From contig NC_067206.1 in NCBI RefSeq assembly GCF_026262505.1, positions 26,489,896 to 26,553,895 on the forward strand: 64,000 nucleotides of DNA. The letters run 5' to 3'. A program made the position numbers and the translations under genes. Source of the stretch: Trichomonas vaginalis G3. Its lineage: Eukaryota > Parabasalia > Trichomonadida > Trichomonadidae. This document shows, in pieces, positions 10,664 to 22,679 of this stretch; the stretch's first letter is position 1; every line of letters begins with the position of its first letter. Below the pieces are notes generated by a model that did not search any database, had not been told where the DNA came from, and was given only the letters and a program-made list of their open reading frames with translations.

Positions 10664-10669
10664 AAATGA
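10664..10669 (-). promoter_or_regulatory. Initiator (Inr) upstream of the kinase
   Basis: The minus strand reads TTTTCATTTTC, giving a TCATTT Initiator about 20 bases before an ATG that is out of frame with the kinase and about 40 bases before its TTG codon. It suggests the locus still has a promoter. Confidence 0.5.
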
Positions 10670-11243
10670 AAATATAGCATATTGGATGATATTAGCATAT
10701 ATTAATGAAAATACATTCAAACGATAAGCTAGGTAGTTTTTAAATTTTTCAGAAGGGAATTTAAAATTGAAAAAGAATTATTTGTTCAGCCATTTAGGAT
10801 TCAACGTGCATTAACTAAATCCAAACTTTATTTGCTATTTTATATTTTTGATAGAGCTCTTTCAAAATGTAATACCATTAATTACAACTTAACTATAATT
10901 TAAAATCATAAAAATCTTGAAAATTCTAATTGTTAACAATTTTCAATAGCCTCCTCATTATTTGATTGACGATGTCAAATTCAAATTTCTTAAATTTTCG
11001 TACTCTGTTTTACTATTTTGAATGGTAAAATATAATGAGGGAGACTTAACATGTTTAACAATGACTATTTTAATATTTCTTTTCAAGATTACATCAATGG
11101 ATTTTTGAAACTCAAGAATACAGGTATTAAATTCGAAAAGATCATAATGGGATATTGTTTCAAACTATTTGGTCTTATTAAAATCAAATAGTATTGTCTC
11201 AATGACTCTTTACCATAAGAATTTTTATATTTACACGCTTTTG

Positions 11244-11249
11244 TCACTT
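11244..11249 (+). promoter_or_regulatory. Initiator (Inr) of the NTF2-like gene
   Basis: TGTCACTTTTCTATG: TCACTT with +1 A at 11246, eight bases before the ATG at 11254. It is a textbook trichomonad Initiator and decides the start. Confidence 0.75.
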
Positions 11250-11253
11250 TTCT

Positions 11254-11646
11254 ATGAGTGTGCATCATCATGAATTAGCAAAAAAGTTTTTCGAGCATTT
11301 TTTTAAGCTTGCGACTAAGACAGAATCAATAGACCCATTCTTTACAGAAACATGCAACCTTACCTTCGGAGATGAACAATTTTCTGGTAAAGAAGCTGTT
11401 TTAGAGAAATTAGCCCCTCTGTTACCATTGACACCTTGTACAACACATAGCTTTGTCGAACAGCCATATTCAAATGGCCGATGCATTGTAACAGCAAACG
11501 CAAGAACAGAAATCCAACCAAAAATAGATGTTACAGAAAATGTTACCTGCGTTCACTTCATAATTACATTCTTACTTGCAGAAATTGACGTTTCAATTCA
11601 TAGATATGGCATAACGCACATTATAGTTTTGCCAATTGAGCAATAA
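11254..11646 (+). CDS. NTF2-like domain protein
   Basis: This 130-residue protein has the NTF2 fold pattern: an N-terminal helix with AKKFFEHFFKLA, a short loop (IDPFFTETCNLTFGDEQFSGKEAVLEKLAPL) and alternating beta strands in the C-terminal half. The length matches single-domain NTF2, which carries RanGDP into the nucleus. Alternatives with the same fold are the mRNA-export adaptors p15/Nxt. The residues that would separate these cannot be judged by eye. It has its own Initiator and is not linked to its neighbours. Confidence 0.7.
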   Translation: MSVHHHELAKKFFEHFFKLATKTESIDPFFTETCNLTFGDEQFSGKEAVLEKLAPLLPLTPCTTHSFVEQPYSNGRCIVTANARTEIQPKIDVTENVTCVHFIITFLLAEIDVSIHRYGITHIIVLPIEQ

Positions 11647-12005
11647 TTTCATACAATATTTAATATTATATGTATGTTTTATAAATACTTTAATAATGAA
11701 ATTTATTATTCCATCCCTTATCATTGTAATGTTTTAATATGTTTGATTATCTTAATCATTGAAGTTAAACCTCACTGTTCCTTAATTCATGCCTAAATAT
11801 AAAAAAATTGTAATTTTCAATTTCAAATAATATTATTATTTAAATATTTTATGCTTCATCCTGCTATAATATGAATTTTTAAGATTTTTGCAGTCCAGTT
11901 GCTCAGATATAACTCAAATCAAAAAAAAATTTTATTCGATTAGCAATAGTATTTTTACTTTAAAAAGAAAAACAAATAACCAATATGGTTTTGTTACTTC
12001 TATTG

Positions 12006-12011
12006 TCACTT
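12006..12011 (+). promoter_or_regulatory. Possible Initiator for the 12048 gene
   Basis: TTGTCACTTCAAG contains TCACTT, 40 bases from the +1 A to the ATG at 12048. The spacing is longer than usual for T. vaginalis, so the assignment is tentative. Confidence 0.45.
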
Positions 12012-12047
12012 CAAGAATTTTTGTTTTGATAGGTGCACGTTTAAAAT

Positions 12048-12608
12048 ATGTCAAGTTCCTCATCTTCACATTCTTCAAGATTATCTTCACCACGAATTCA
12101 ATCACCACTCCGTTACAATAAACCGAGTAATTCATTTGTTGAAAAAATCAAGGAGTTTCTTCACTCAAATCATTATATTTTTTTCACATTAGTAATTTCT
12201 CTGGCTCCATTATTCAAACTTGCGACTCTAAAAGTTACGATATATTGTCCAATATCTCATTCATCTTCAGTTTGTGTTCAATGTCCAAAGCATGCAATTT
12301 GCAATTTTGTCGAGTTTGAATGCATCGAAAATTACACTAAGTTTAATAAAATATGTATTCCTTCAGAAGAAGCATATTATTATAATGAATTATATAACGA
12401 TATTTTTAATTCTTTCACTACCGATAATAATATTGTTCTTCAACAGCTTGAAAAGGAAAAGTTAATCAAAATTATTGAATCAAACAAACGATATTCTGTT
12501 GATGATAATGGAGATATTCATATGATACTTATTCCAAGTCTTATTTACACCATAATATCATCTATATGCTTGTTTTCATTACTGCAATGCATCAGATTTA
12601 TTTTCTGA
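12048..12608 (+). CDS. Putative inner-nuclear-membrane protein with Man1/Src1-type cysteine domain
   Basis: This 186-residue protein begins with a Ser/Arg/Pro-rich basic segment (1-35), then a membrane segment (about 43-62, IFFTLVISLAPLFKLATL), a lumenal stretch and a second membrane segment near the C-terminus (about 161-186). After the first membrane span comes a cysteine pattern CPxxxxxxxCVQCPKHAIC...FECIENYTKFNKICIP. It closely resembles the start of the Man1-Src1p C-terminal domain (PCPxxaxC, then ExC, then CvP) found after the first membrane span of Man1/Heh/Src1 proteins. A LEM or HeH motif is not evident and the protein is much shorter than yeast or animal members. The family call is by pattern only; a generic two-pass membrane protein is the alternative. 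Confidence 0.5.
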   Translation: MSSSSSSHSSRLSSPRIQSPLRYNKPSNSFVEKIKEFLHSNHYIFFTLVISLAPLFKLATLKVTIYCPISHSSSVCVQCPKHAICNFVEFECIENYTKFNKICIPSEEAYYYNELYNDIFNSFTTDNNIVLQQLEKEKLIKIIESNKRYSVDDNGDIHMILIPSLIYTIISSICLFSLLQCIRFIF

Positions 12609-14675
12609 ATGGATAAAATTTTCTTCATGAAGCCATTATTACCTCAATTATTGTTCAGTAGATCTTAAGATCAAAGTTAGCAGCAAACATCATTCCTCTA
12701 TTCTGTTTTCCTGATCAACAAAATTTAATTCAAAAAAAGCACAGTTTAGGCTGGAACTAATACATATTGCATTTTTGGAATGCGTAATTTTAAATTTATA
12801 GTTGTGATGTCGATTTTCCTAATAAATAATTTTGTTTGAATAATATCAATTGAATTATAAGAAAGCAAACTTATTTTATACACAGTTATGTTATGTAAAA
12901 GATAATGAAGCCTCATTTAGATCCAAATCTACATTAATATTGAAAAAAATTTCACATTGACGTTCATTGAACCAAATTTCCTGAATAGAGAGAGACTTCA
13001 TCGATTATAAAGATATAGGCCAATAATGTGCACATTGTACCTGACATATGAAGCATCATAAAAGTTTGTATGGACTCAATGAATCACTTCCTTTTGATTT
13101 CGAAATATATTATCATTTTTTATTATGTTATGAAAATTAAACGAAAAGGTAGCTAAATGACAGCAAAATTGGATATGAAGAAAGTAAATTGTTTATTGAA
13201 GAAACGCTTTTTTCGTTTTTTCTACAATTGCATATAAAATATTCACAAATAAGGATTTGTGATGAAAAATATTTTAAGAATTGGGTAAATAAATCGTTAG
13301 ATTTTAGATTATATTAATAATTTCTTCTTACAACAAGATTATGGTAACAATGGCTGTGTATGATAGTGGGAGTATTGATAAATTGCACTAAAATTTGATA
13401 TGTTTCAGAAACTATTTATAGTATGTTCAAAAATATTAGAATTCAATAACATACGGTAGCATTAACTGTAAGCAATCAATATTAAGTGATTGAAGAAAAT
13501 CGATATCAATATTTAAAAATTTCGAGACTTTTTTGACTGAAATCAATTGCCTTGGACACCAGGAATGAAGTTCTCCTCGATGAATTTTTCTAAATTTTTT
13601 TTATTATTGAAAATGCCTAAACAATTTTCCATAAAATGAAATCGTTTTTTACTATTCTCAATTTTTTTTTGGAAACTGAGGTTAAAATCCATTAAGAATT
13701 CCAATTAATTCAGAAACAAAGCAATTTTATGATATTCTAAATCCATAGATGGGTTTTATTTTTATTATTCTATATTTTTTCTTCCAGAAAATATCAATTA
13801 TACATTAGATTCAAATAATTATTTTTCAATGACATATAAAAGAAGCTTATTTTCCAAAATTTTAAATCATCTCTAATTATTTGTCAAACATAATAAGGAT
13901 GTCAATTCGGAAAATTGTTTTCATTTTAGGAGAATATAATTTTCCTTTTCGAAAATTTAAAAAGTGAGACGCGCAGGATTCGAACTTTTTTAAAAGTTGA
14001 TTTAAATATATACTAGTGTGGATTCTAAGGATAATATCATATTTAAAATAAGAATATACTAGTTTAGGTGGTATAATTTTTTTTGATAAATTTGAGAGCA
14101 TGTACGTTTAGGACATCAAAAGTGTCAATTCGCTCAGCGAAAGCTGAGCTAGCTTCGTTCTCGAAAGAATAGGGAAGGAGTGAAAGAGAGTGATACAGAT
14201 GTTGACACATTCATATCATTTCAACAAATTTTGATCAAATTGAAATGCAATGAAATTCAATTCACTTCATATCCTTCAGTCAGTACATTGACATCCTTCT
14301 ACATCACAATGATAACTCGTGCATCAATAGTTCTACAACTAACTCAGAAAAAACAAGATTTTTCCTTCCAGCTTACAGCTTTTAAAAAGTTTCGATGATA
14401 AAAATCACTCTACTCTTGTTTATCGATATGTTGTGATAGTAGGTAAACGTATTCTTATCGATATTAATAAAAATATTTTTACGAAAATCTGAACCAATTA
14501 CAGAGTTATTCATAAAGTTTATGATAACTGTAATTACTTCATCTTTGTTTTATATTTGAATAAACAATTTAATTTAATTTGCATAATTTTTTTTAGTTGA
14601 AAGACAGGAAACTTAGTTGAGTTTGTATTATTTTTATCGTTCAATTCATTGTATATGTGAGTGATCCAGATATTT
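12609..14675. other. Gene-free spacer with a truncated tRNA-like relic
   Basis: No supportable gene is present. On the minus strand, 13966-13987 reads GTTCGAATCCTGCGCGTCTC plus AC, followed by TTTTT: a T-loop, 3' T-stem, acceptor 3' strand and terminator-like run of a tRNA. The 5' T-stem strand, anticodon arm and a matching acceptor strand (GAGACGC) are absent, so this is at most a tRNA fragment or chance resemblance. The rest is AT-rich with poly-A/T tracts. Confidence 0.5.
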
Positions 14676-15775
14676 AAGGGTCCACTGTAAGGCCAAATAA
14701 GGTCTATCGTCGTCCCAAAAATATTGCTCGAGATGGTGTTTTACTAAGGCCCAAAACTTAAAAAAACACAAAAAAATTAACTTTACTCTTTTGAGATCCT
14801 TATCAGATATGCATCAATTTGATGCAGTATCGCAGTTCAAATCTGATTTTTTAATGTAGATGTACTCTAACATCCTTTAAAAAATGCAAAATGATATTAA
14901 TTAAGCTTTTCATTTCTGTATCATACACGAAACAAAATCGTTCATTATACTAAAATTTATCAAAGTTTGATTAATGAAAAAATAATATCTAAATTTTTAC
15001 ATTGAGTCGGCTATTGATATGGTTAATATTAAATCTTGTAAAAATTGGCATTATCCAGAATAATACCCACTAAAATACACAATTTTTTTTTAAAAAAATT
15101 TTAATCAATTGTTATGGTATATCTTTATGATAATGAATAAAATGCTTATTTTCATAAGTAAATACATAATTTATGCTTAAACACAAAAAATAACACGTGA
15201 AAATTTTTGGCCAACATATCAAAACTAAGGATAATGGTTTGAATATATAAACAATAATACTTTGTCCAGGGAATTAAATTTGTGCTATCCAATTGTCAAT
15301 TCTTTGAATTTTTTTAAATGCAAGATATCCGGCATTAGCCTCAATAAATATATATATTATGCATCATAATATTAGTTTGTAATGGCATTAAAGCGAAATT
15401 CCTAATTTCTTCTCAATTAAATTCCTTGAAAAACATTGGAATTAATGATTGGAAATAGGTCAAAAAATTCCTAATATAAAACTTATACTTAAAATAAAAT
15501 TAAAATTCGAAAATATCTATTTTTCAAAACACGCATCCAAAAGCGAAAAAATTCGAAAAAATCGTGTTCTTATAAAACTCACTGATTTTGCAATTTTTTG
15601 AGATTTGAAGTGATAGATATATTACCATCTTATTGAAACATATGCTTCATTGTTGTATTCACATAATATTAATCAGAACACTAGGAAAAGTGGATTTTCG
15701 AAAAATGACGATAACGATTATTTGCAAATCGCCTCTCAATTTTGAGAGACTTTCAATTTTTACAGTGGACCCTTA
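14676..15775. mobile_element. 1.1-kb non-autonomous TIR element with 8-bp target duplication
   Basis: The left end reads AAGGGTCCACTGTAA and the right end TTACAGTGGACCCTT followed by one A. The flanks carry an 8-bp direct repeat AGATATTT (14668-14675 and 15776-15783). Weaker inverted similarity continues inward (ATCGTCGTC on the left, GACGATAACGAT on the right). The interior has no long ORF, so this is a non-autonomous DNA transposon. An 8-bp duplication fits hAT-like elements, and mutator-like elements (usually about 9 bp) cannot be excluded. Two other elements here share the AAGGGT terminus and size: 28237-29293 and 39140-40184. Confidence 0.75.
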
Positions 15776-15784
15776 AGATATTTA

Positions 15785-17273
15785 GAAAAAATTTATTAAT
15801 TTGATTAACAAATTTTAATCAAAATAGCAAAAATCTATTTGATAGCTGTAAGCAAATAATAATTTCTATTTCAACCAAAATCAATTATTTTCATCTAAAC
15901 GTATAAAATTGTCAATTTTATGAGAATAAATTTAAAATCTCATGAAATATAAAGGAGAGTAATATTTTTCAATTTTCTTTTTTTCTTTCTCTCAAATATT
16001 CTATTTGGAATTTTCTTGTTATCAAAAAATAATTTTAATATTTGTTTATTTCATTACATACAATAAAATTTTAAAAACTCTATTTCTTCACAAGAAAATT
16101 TTTTTCCTTCATATGAAGAAACATTTTGTTCTCCATTTGATGCTGAGTCTAAATCTCGATTTTTGAATTTTCTTCTTTCCAAATTTCTTTTTTCCAAATT
16201 AGAAGTTTAATTCAAATTTTCAATAGTTTATATATTTTCTCAAACCGTCTTAGATTTTCTCACTTTTTAGGGATTTTCTCTCAAAATATACAAAAATAGT
16301 AATACCAATACATGGGTCTAATATACTTTAAAACCATCGTGATAAAATTCAAAAACGAAGTGTTCTTCTCTCCAAATTTTTTTCAAAATCAAAAAAATGA
16401 GATAAAAAAGCACATTTGGAAAATTCATTTTTAGCATTTTAGGAATTTTCTCACTTTTCTTCCAAATTGACATCCTTAAACATAATATAAAAGTATATAT
16501 AGATCACAAGGAATTGTAAGCAATATAAAATAAAATCTGGTTCAAATTAAGGATTTGCTTTATATGTTTAAAAAACACTGCAAACATCTTGAAAACAATC
16601 AAATATATCATGATTTTATTCAAAGGTAAGTTCTGGATATAGATTACGATTTGCATTTCGATAATAAATCTGAATAAAATGTGTATGGAACTCGCATTTC
16701 AGATTTACCATCATAGCCATTTTATAAGTTATTGACTATTGATACAGAACAAGCAAAATTAGAACTGTATCTCTTAATCAAACGGAGATTAAGCTAAGAT
16801 GTTTGAGATTTTATCGCTTGATAGTATGCATAATACTATACCAGGATGACTAGTCAATCTGTTGTTTCAATTTTATTTTAAATTTATTACACCAAAATAG
16901 TACCTGGGCTATCATTGGTAATACGTAAGGTTGCTACTGTTGTAATATTTCGAAAAAATAAAGGTATCAACTTTAATGCAAGATATGATGAGTTGAACTT
17001 CGAATAATTAGATTTTTGCAATATTAATATTCTTCAACCACTAGTATATCATTGTTTCATACTAATAACTTGGATCAATTCCGTTTCAACGATTAGATAA
17101 GGCATAAACAATATACTCAGTTGCCACTTTTTGGGACTAACAAATGAATTCTCTCTTTTTCCTGAATATTTAGCAAAGCTTACTTCATACTGTGATAATC
17201 CGTAATTCTTTAATTTCATCGAATGAAATTTAATTTGTTTCAATTTTTGAAAAGATTTGTCAAAATTTTAAAA
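15785..17273. other. Gene-free spacer
   Basis: AT-rich sequence without a supportable gene, repeat or RNA. Long poly-T and TTTTC runs dominate 15960-16470. An open frame leading into the next gene from an ATG at 17223 is treated as 5' flank because its translation (Lys/Phe/Leu-rich) looks like translated AT-rich spacer. Confidence 0.45.
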
Positions 17274-17966
17274 ATGGAAGAAATTGATAATACTTCACTT
17301 GCTATTAACAGACGCATACAAGCAATTCAAGAAAAAATATACCAAGGCGAGAGTGATAACGATTTTGAAGTAAGGTCAACTGATTCTCATCAATCAGGGT
17401 CACATAATCTTGAGTTTTTTGACGATGAATGGCATCCAGTTATTGAACAAGTAGATGAAGGCCACTTCGATGAATCTATGCGTCTGATAGAAGAAATTTA
17501 CAAAAAATTAGTTGAAGATAAAGCAGAAAAATCCCTTCTAATCGATAAAGCCGATAGGAATTATGTTGACAGTAAAATTAAAGATGTAGAGGAAGATGTT
17601 TATATCGCACTAAAGCAAAAAGTTGAAGAAATTTATTTACCTGTCCAAGATAGAATTGATCAGATGAGAAATAATGCCGATGCAATACATCAGTATTTTA
17701 CACAAACATCATTAACAATTAGAAAAGAACTAACGGCTTTACGTAAGAAATATGAGCAAAAAGATGAGCCTGAAGCACCTAAAATCCATCCTATATCTTC
17801 ACCACCACAACATTTTCAAAAACCACGTTCAAAAACAGAGCCAACATGTGCGGTACTAAGTTCTCCTTATAAAAGACAAATGCCATATCATTCACCTTTG
17901 AAACAAAAGAAGAAAGTACCTGTTCCAGAGCTTCCAGAGCTCATGATATCACATCATGATATTTAA
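17274..17966 (+). CDS. Hypothetical coiled-coil protein
   Basis: This encodes 231 residues: an acidic N-terminus, a helical, probably coiled-coil core (about 60-175, with heptad-like EEIYKKLVEDKAEKSLL and later DRIDQMRNNADAIHQY), and a Pro/Lys/Ser-rich basic tail containing SSPYKRQMPYHSPLKQKKK. Cytosolic or nuclear location is likely; there is no signal peptide or membrane span. I do not recognise a family. An upstream in-frame ATG at 17223 would add 17 residues (MKFNLFQFLKRF...). I prefer 17274 because the extension has spacer-like composition, but no Initiator decides between them. Confidence 0.65.
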   Translation: MEEIDNTSLAINRRIQAIQEKIYQGESDNDFEVRSTDSHQSGSHNLEFFDDEWHPVIEQVDEGHFDESMRLIEEIYKKLVEDKAEKSLLIDKADRNYVDSKIKDVEEDVYIALKQKVEEIYLPVQDRIDQMRNNADAIHQYFTQTSLTIRKELTALRKKYEQKDEPEAPKIHPISSPPQHFQKPRSKTEPTCAVLSSPYKRQMPYHSPLKQKKKVPVPELPELMISHHDI

Positions 17967-18554
17967 TTTTTCATCATGATTTTAATTCCATACATTAGTA
18001 ATCGTACATCTTTACATGGATAATACTTACTAGAAATTACGTTTTCTCCTTCTACCACGGTGATTTTGAAATTGATTTTTCCGTTGTCTTTATGAATTCT
18101 ATGAGTTGACATTTAATTCATTTTATGAACGACAATGCAACTAATATATTCTATCCATAAGTGCCTCTTTAGAATATCGAATAATTTTATTAGAAGATTT
18201 ATCGTATTGTTATGTTTTTTAGTTTAAATTTTACATGAATAACCTCTATTTTTATTTGCCATACATGTGTTAGATAAGCATAATTTAATATCAAAGGTAT
18301 TTTTGTCAAATATGGGAGATATAAAGTTCTGCTCCTTTTAATCATTGCATCATTCCTAGCAAATGGGAGATTTTAGATGACAAATTTACATATTCTCTCA
18401 TTAATACTTTCAATATTGATAAAATACCTTAATGAAGCCTTTATTAAATGAAATTTTAACATTTCATTGGATGGTTGCATGTATTATTAGAGAATTCTTG
18501 TATTTGATACCGAGGAAAAAATAATAAACAGAATTTTATTTTTGGGAAAATTTG

Positions 18555-19553
18555 ATGATAGATAATAAAATAGCTCCGAAGAGTCCGTACTTTTTCAAGT
18601 CAACCATGAGTTTTGTTGATTCAGATGACGAAGACTTCAATGAGAGCAATTACAATCAAAATTCATCGATTTATGGCAAAGAAAGAGTTTTTACATTAAT
18701 AATTTCAAAGAAAGGAGAAAAGGTTGATCTCCATCCTGCTCGAACACGTGAAATGCATTTTCGCTTTTCTTTTGACCAAAAAACAATTGAAGATATACCT
18801 CCAACTCAAGTTATTCCAAATAAATCGCAAAATAAGAATAATTTTCAATTAATAATGCAAGATTCTCATACAATACAGCAAGAAAGTTCAGATGAATTCG
18901 AAGAATCCGATAATTTTGAAGAAGAGGAAGAAAATATCCAAGAATACATTCAAGAAGAGGAAGAAGAATTTGAAGAGGAAGTTAATGAACAGAATCAATT
19001 TGTTGGATCTTCTGATGTTGAAGAAGAGAAATATGAACCAGACACTCCATTAAAAATACAAGATTTGGCAACATATATTGAACCAGATCAGGAAGATGAG
19101 TTAGATGAAAAGAATTCTGCCGAAAACATTCTTACATTTAATGAAGAAGAAGAATTTAGTGACGACATAGTTACAGCACCACCGGTACAGAATAATGTAG
19201 TAAAACAACCACCACCAATCGATAATCATCAAAAACAAATCAAAATCGATCCGAAAAATGTGAAACAAGTTGAGAAAAAGGAAGCAAACAAGCCAAAGAT
19301 AATACCAAAAGAAAAAGAAACTGCAAAAACAGCATATATACCCGAAACTAAGAATCAAAACCATACTACTTTCGATCTTCCAAATAATACAATGTCGAGT
19401 ATATCTCAAACACGAAGTAAACTTGTCATCCACTCAAAAATACATACAGATACAAGATCCACGATAGAACCAACTTCACAAGTTGAACCAGAAAGAAAAA
19501 GAAGACCATCTCAAAGGCCAGAGCTTAAGCACAGATCAACAACAATATGCTGA
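18555..19553 (+). CDS. Hypothetical acidic, disordered protein
   Basis: This 332-residue protein has a short structured-looking segment (about 40-80, ERVFTLIISKKGEKVDLHPAR) followed by a very acidic Glu-rich region (about 110-200, runs of EEEEE and EDE) and a basic, Pro/Lys/Arg-rich tail ending RPELKHRSTTIC. Nearly all of it is predicted to be disordered. No catalytic motif is visible. The frame opens with TTG directly before the ATG at 18555; another in-frame ATG at 18606 (MSFVDSDDEDF) is an equally reasonable start, and no Initiator was found to decide. It may have arisen next to the 17274 coiled-coil gene, with which it shares strand and basic tail, but no homology is evident. Confidence 0.6.
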   Translation: MIDNKIAPKSPYFFKSTMSFVDSDDEDFNESNYNQNSSIYGKERVFTLIISKKGEKVDLHPARTREMHFRFSFDQKTIEDIPPTQVIPNKSQNKNNFQLIMQDSHTIQQESSDEFEESDNFEEEEENIQEYIQEEEEEFEEEVNEQNQFVGSSDVEEEKYEPDTPLKIQDLATYIEPDQEDELDEKNSAENILTFNEEEEFSDDIVTAPPVQNNVVKQPPPIDNHQKQIKIDPKNVKQVEKKEANKPKIIPKEKETAKTAYIPETKNQNHTTFDLPNNTMSSISQTRSKLVIHSKIHTDTRSTIEPTSQVEPERKRRPSQRPELKHRSTTIC

Positions 19554-20320
19554 TACTATGTTCTTGTTATATATTCCATATGATATATATATTTGTTTTT
19601 TTATTTTAATGTTTGAATTATTAATTGTAGTAAAAATTGTTTTCTATAACAACTCACACTCTAATTTAATATGATAAGTCGATCCTATTATAAGAATTAT
19701 GCCAAATGAAAAATTTATTATTTTGATAAATTTATTTTGTAAAAAAACTATCAACTAAGCTATGATATTTCTCCCATTATTTATAACACCTTCATTAATT
19801 TCAAAATCTATGGCATTCAGCTCATAACATATTCATTTCTTGCTTATTTGTGATGTAATTTACGGTACCACAAATAACTTCAATTTTTTGAATCATTGAG
19901 CCATCTTCACATGCCAAGAAATTTTACAGTTTTATTAATAAAAAACTGCCATCTCGTGGATTCGTTTGAACTCAAAACTGTGACCAAATGGAACTAATTA
20001 TTTTGAATAATTTGCATGCAATATTTCCCAAAGATCTAAATACGGGATTTATGGCACCTTATAATGAAACCAAGTAAGAAGGCCTATTTAATGATAACTT
20101 TTAAAAAATTGATTTTAGATTCACAATTTAAATCTTGTTATCAATATTTCTAGTAATTTCGATCGAATAATGATAGTTTCCTTATTGTAGATAAGAAAAT
20201 TACAAATTAGATAATAAGTTACTGCTAAAAATATCAAAGATTTTTAAATTTCTTTTTTTATAGATTGGAATGGCATTATTGATTAAATTCGGAAATGGTT
20301 TTAATTTACTTATTGTTTTT
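19554..20320. other. Gene-free spacer
   Basis: AT-rich sequence in which I see no gene, RNA or repeat. Confidence 0.4.
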
Positions 20321-21584
20321 ACTAGTGTTGTAAACAGAAATTCATCAAAAGTGACACCTCAGAAAAGCTAAAATATTGAATTTTTGGAACTTTTGATAGA
20401 GCACGTTTTTAAATATTAATTAAAGTAAATGTATATTTTGTAAAGATTCTTTTTAATAAAAAAATAAAATTTTGAAGAAGAACACAAAATCTTCTGAAAA
20501 ATAATATCACATAAACTCATATTATTTTCTAATATATAACTATTTTATATAAAAATCAAATTCAATGATCTTAAAAGCGAAGGATAAACCTCAAAATTTA
20601 CGAATATAATGAGTGGGAATATAATGCTTATCTATCATAAAACCATATGAAATATCAATTTTTGCTTTACGCCTAATTTTTGACGACAATTAGCAAAAAA
20701 TGTTAAATGTTAACACTCAGTCCATTTGAATATGAAAAATAAAATTGACTTTGATTAAATGTTTTTATTTATCATGCAATTCTTCTTGCGACCAAAGATT
20801 TGAATAAAAGTTCAAAAAATAAGATAGCTTAAAAAATAATATACGGTAGTGTTTACTAATAGATGAATAGTATATAAATTCTATTAAAATGGATTTGATC
20901 CAAAAAAATATAAAACCAAAAATAATTGTTATAATTTAAATGAAGAAGTAATTTAAAACGATTTTATTTATGATCAAATTTTATATATTTTTTTGGATCA
21001 AATCCATTTTAATAGAATTTATATACTATTCATCTATTAGTAAACACTACCGTATATTATTTTTTAAGCTATCTTATTTTTGAACTTTTATTCAAATCTT
21101 TGGTCGCAAGAAGAATTGCATGATAAATAAAAACATTTAATCAAAGTCAATTTTATTTTTCATATTCAAATGGACTGAGTGTTAACATTTAACATTTTTT
21201 GCTAATTGTCGTCAAAAATTAGGCGTAAAGCAAAAATTGATATTTCATATGGTTTTATGATAGATAAGCATTATATTCCCACTCATTATATTCGTAAATT
21301 TTGAGGTTTATCCTTCGCTTTTAAGATCATTGAATTTGATTTTTATATAAAATAGTTATATATTAGAAAATAATATGAGTTTATGTGATATTATTTTTCA
21401 GAAGATTTCATTCTATATGCCTATGAAAAGTACTCTCAAAACTAACTTTTTCCTAATTATAATTAAATCTAGAATATTGTATTATGCTTAGTATTATTTC
21501 ATTTTTCTCATTCAATTTAGAATTTACAAATGTCAAAAAATTGAGAGCTGTCACTTTTGATGAATTTCTGTTTATTACACTAGT
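20321..21584. mobile_element. 1.26-kb palindromic element with 36-bp terminal inverted repeats
   Basis: The ends 20321-20356 and 21549-21584 are inverted copies with two or three mismatches, sharing CAGAAATTCATCAAAAGTGA. Inside, about 425 bp (20487-20911) is repeated in inverted orientation at about 20987-21408 with very few changes, around a loop of about 75 bp. The outermost ACTAGT is itself palindromic, so it may be a 6-bp target duplication or part of the terminal repeat. No ORF is present. This resembles a foldback-type DNA element or a collapsed non-autonomous derivative of a larger transposon. Both terminal repeats contain AAAAGTGACA, the same box seen before several genes here. Confidence 0.75.
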
Positions 21585-22679
21585 TCTCGTTTGGATGTCC
21601 AAGACTCCAAGAATAGCTAGCCATCAAAGAATAATATACATGAGCACGTTGTAATACGTTATTTTTCATAAAATTGTGTTGTGATATTTTTAAAATTTAT
21701 GCTCATTTGTGATTTTTTGAAAATTCAAAGGGTAACTATATATTTGAGTGTGGGCACGTTAGAACTCTGAATTTCTGAATACCTTTGAATTTTTAAAAGT
21801 CTAAAATTCAATGGTTAGCACTAAATCATTTTTCATTCTGTAGTATAAAAGCATTAGAATAAATTTAAAAATTATCAGTAATAACCATTTTTATTCATCT
21901 CTGAGAGTTTGATTAATTTCAGGATAATTACGCTTGAAATATATGTTAAATTAAATAATATATTTATATGACTCTAATGAAGCATAACTTTCATGATTCT
22001 CATCTCATTTTTAAAAAGTTTTCCTTCAAAAAAATCAATTTTGATAATGTTTTTTGAGAAAATCAAAGCAATATTGGTGGTTTCAATTATAGTTATATAA
22101 ATATCCAAAAACGCTACATGGTGTTTGATCTTTTTTATTCTATATTATTTATGGAAGATTAATAAAATAATTCATCAACTAATATTCTTTTTAAATCAAA
22201 TGTAAAATTAATTTGAAACAGTAACCTAGATAATTTTTCTAATTTCAAACTAAAAAATGGCAAATATCATCTTTGGATTAATAAATATACATGGCCTTTT
22301 GATTCTTTATTAAGTTGTACATCATTCACAGCAAATTGTTTTGTTGAACTTCATAACAGTGCCCATTTAAAATTATTTTTTTTGTCAAAATTTGCTAAAA
22401 ATTCAAAAATTGAATCAGAAAAGCACGTTAATTGGAATAATGTGATATATTTAAATTAGCGGCTCGGATAGGTCTAATATTTTATTTGAAATATTGTCAA
22501 AGCTCAGAAATAGTATACATTTTTACATATTTCCCAAAAAGTGACAATAATTTAATTAGACTATTTATCAATGATTACCATGAATTACATATAGATTTTT
22601 TTCGGATAATAGAGATAATTCAAATAGTCGTCACGTTTTTTCTCATTTTAAATTTTGAGAGAAATAAAAAAAATCATAA
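21585..22679. other. Gene-free spacer
   Basis: No gene is supported. One copy of AAGCACGTTAA occurs at 22421-22431, and an Initiator-like TCATTT at 22643-22648 lies 32 bases before the next gene. Confidence 0.4.

Noticed and set aside
20321-21584. Assignment of the palindromic element to the Maverick/Polinton class
   Set aside because: The possible 6-bp flank ACTAGT is itself palindromic and no Maverick gene is present, so the class cannot be decided.
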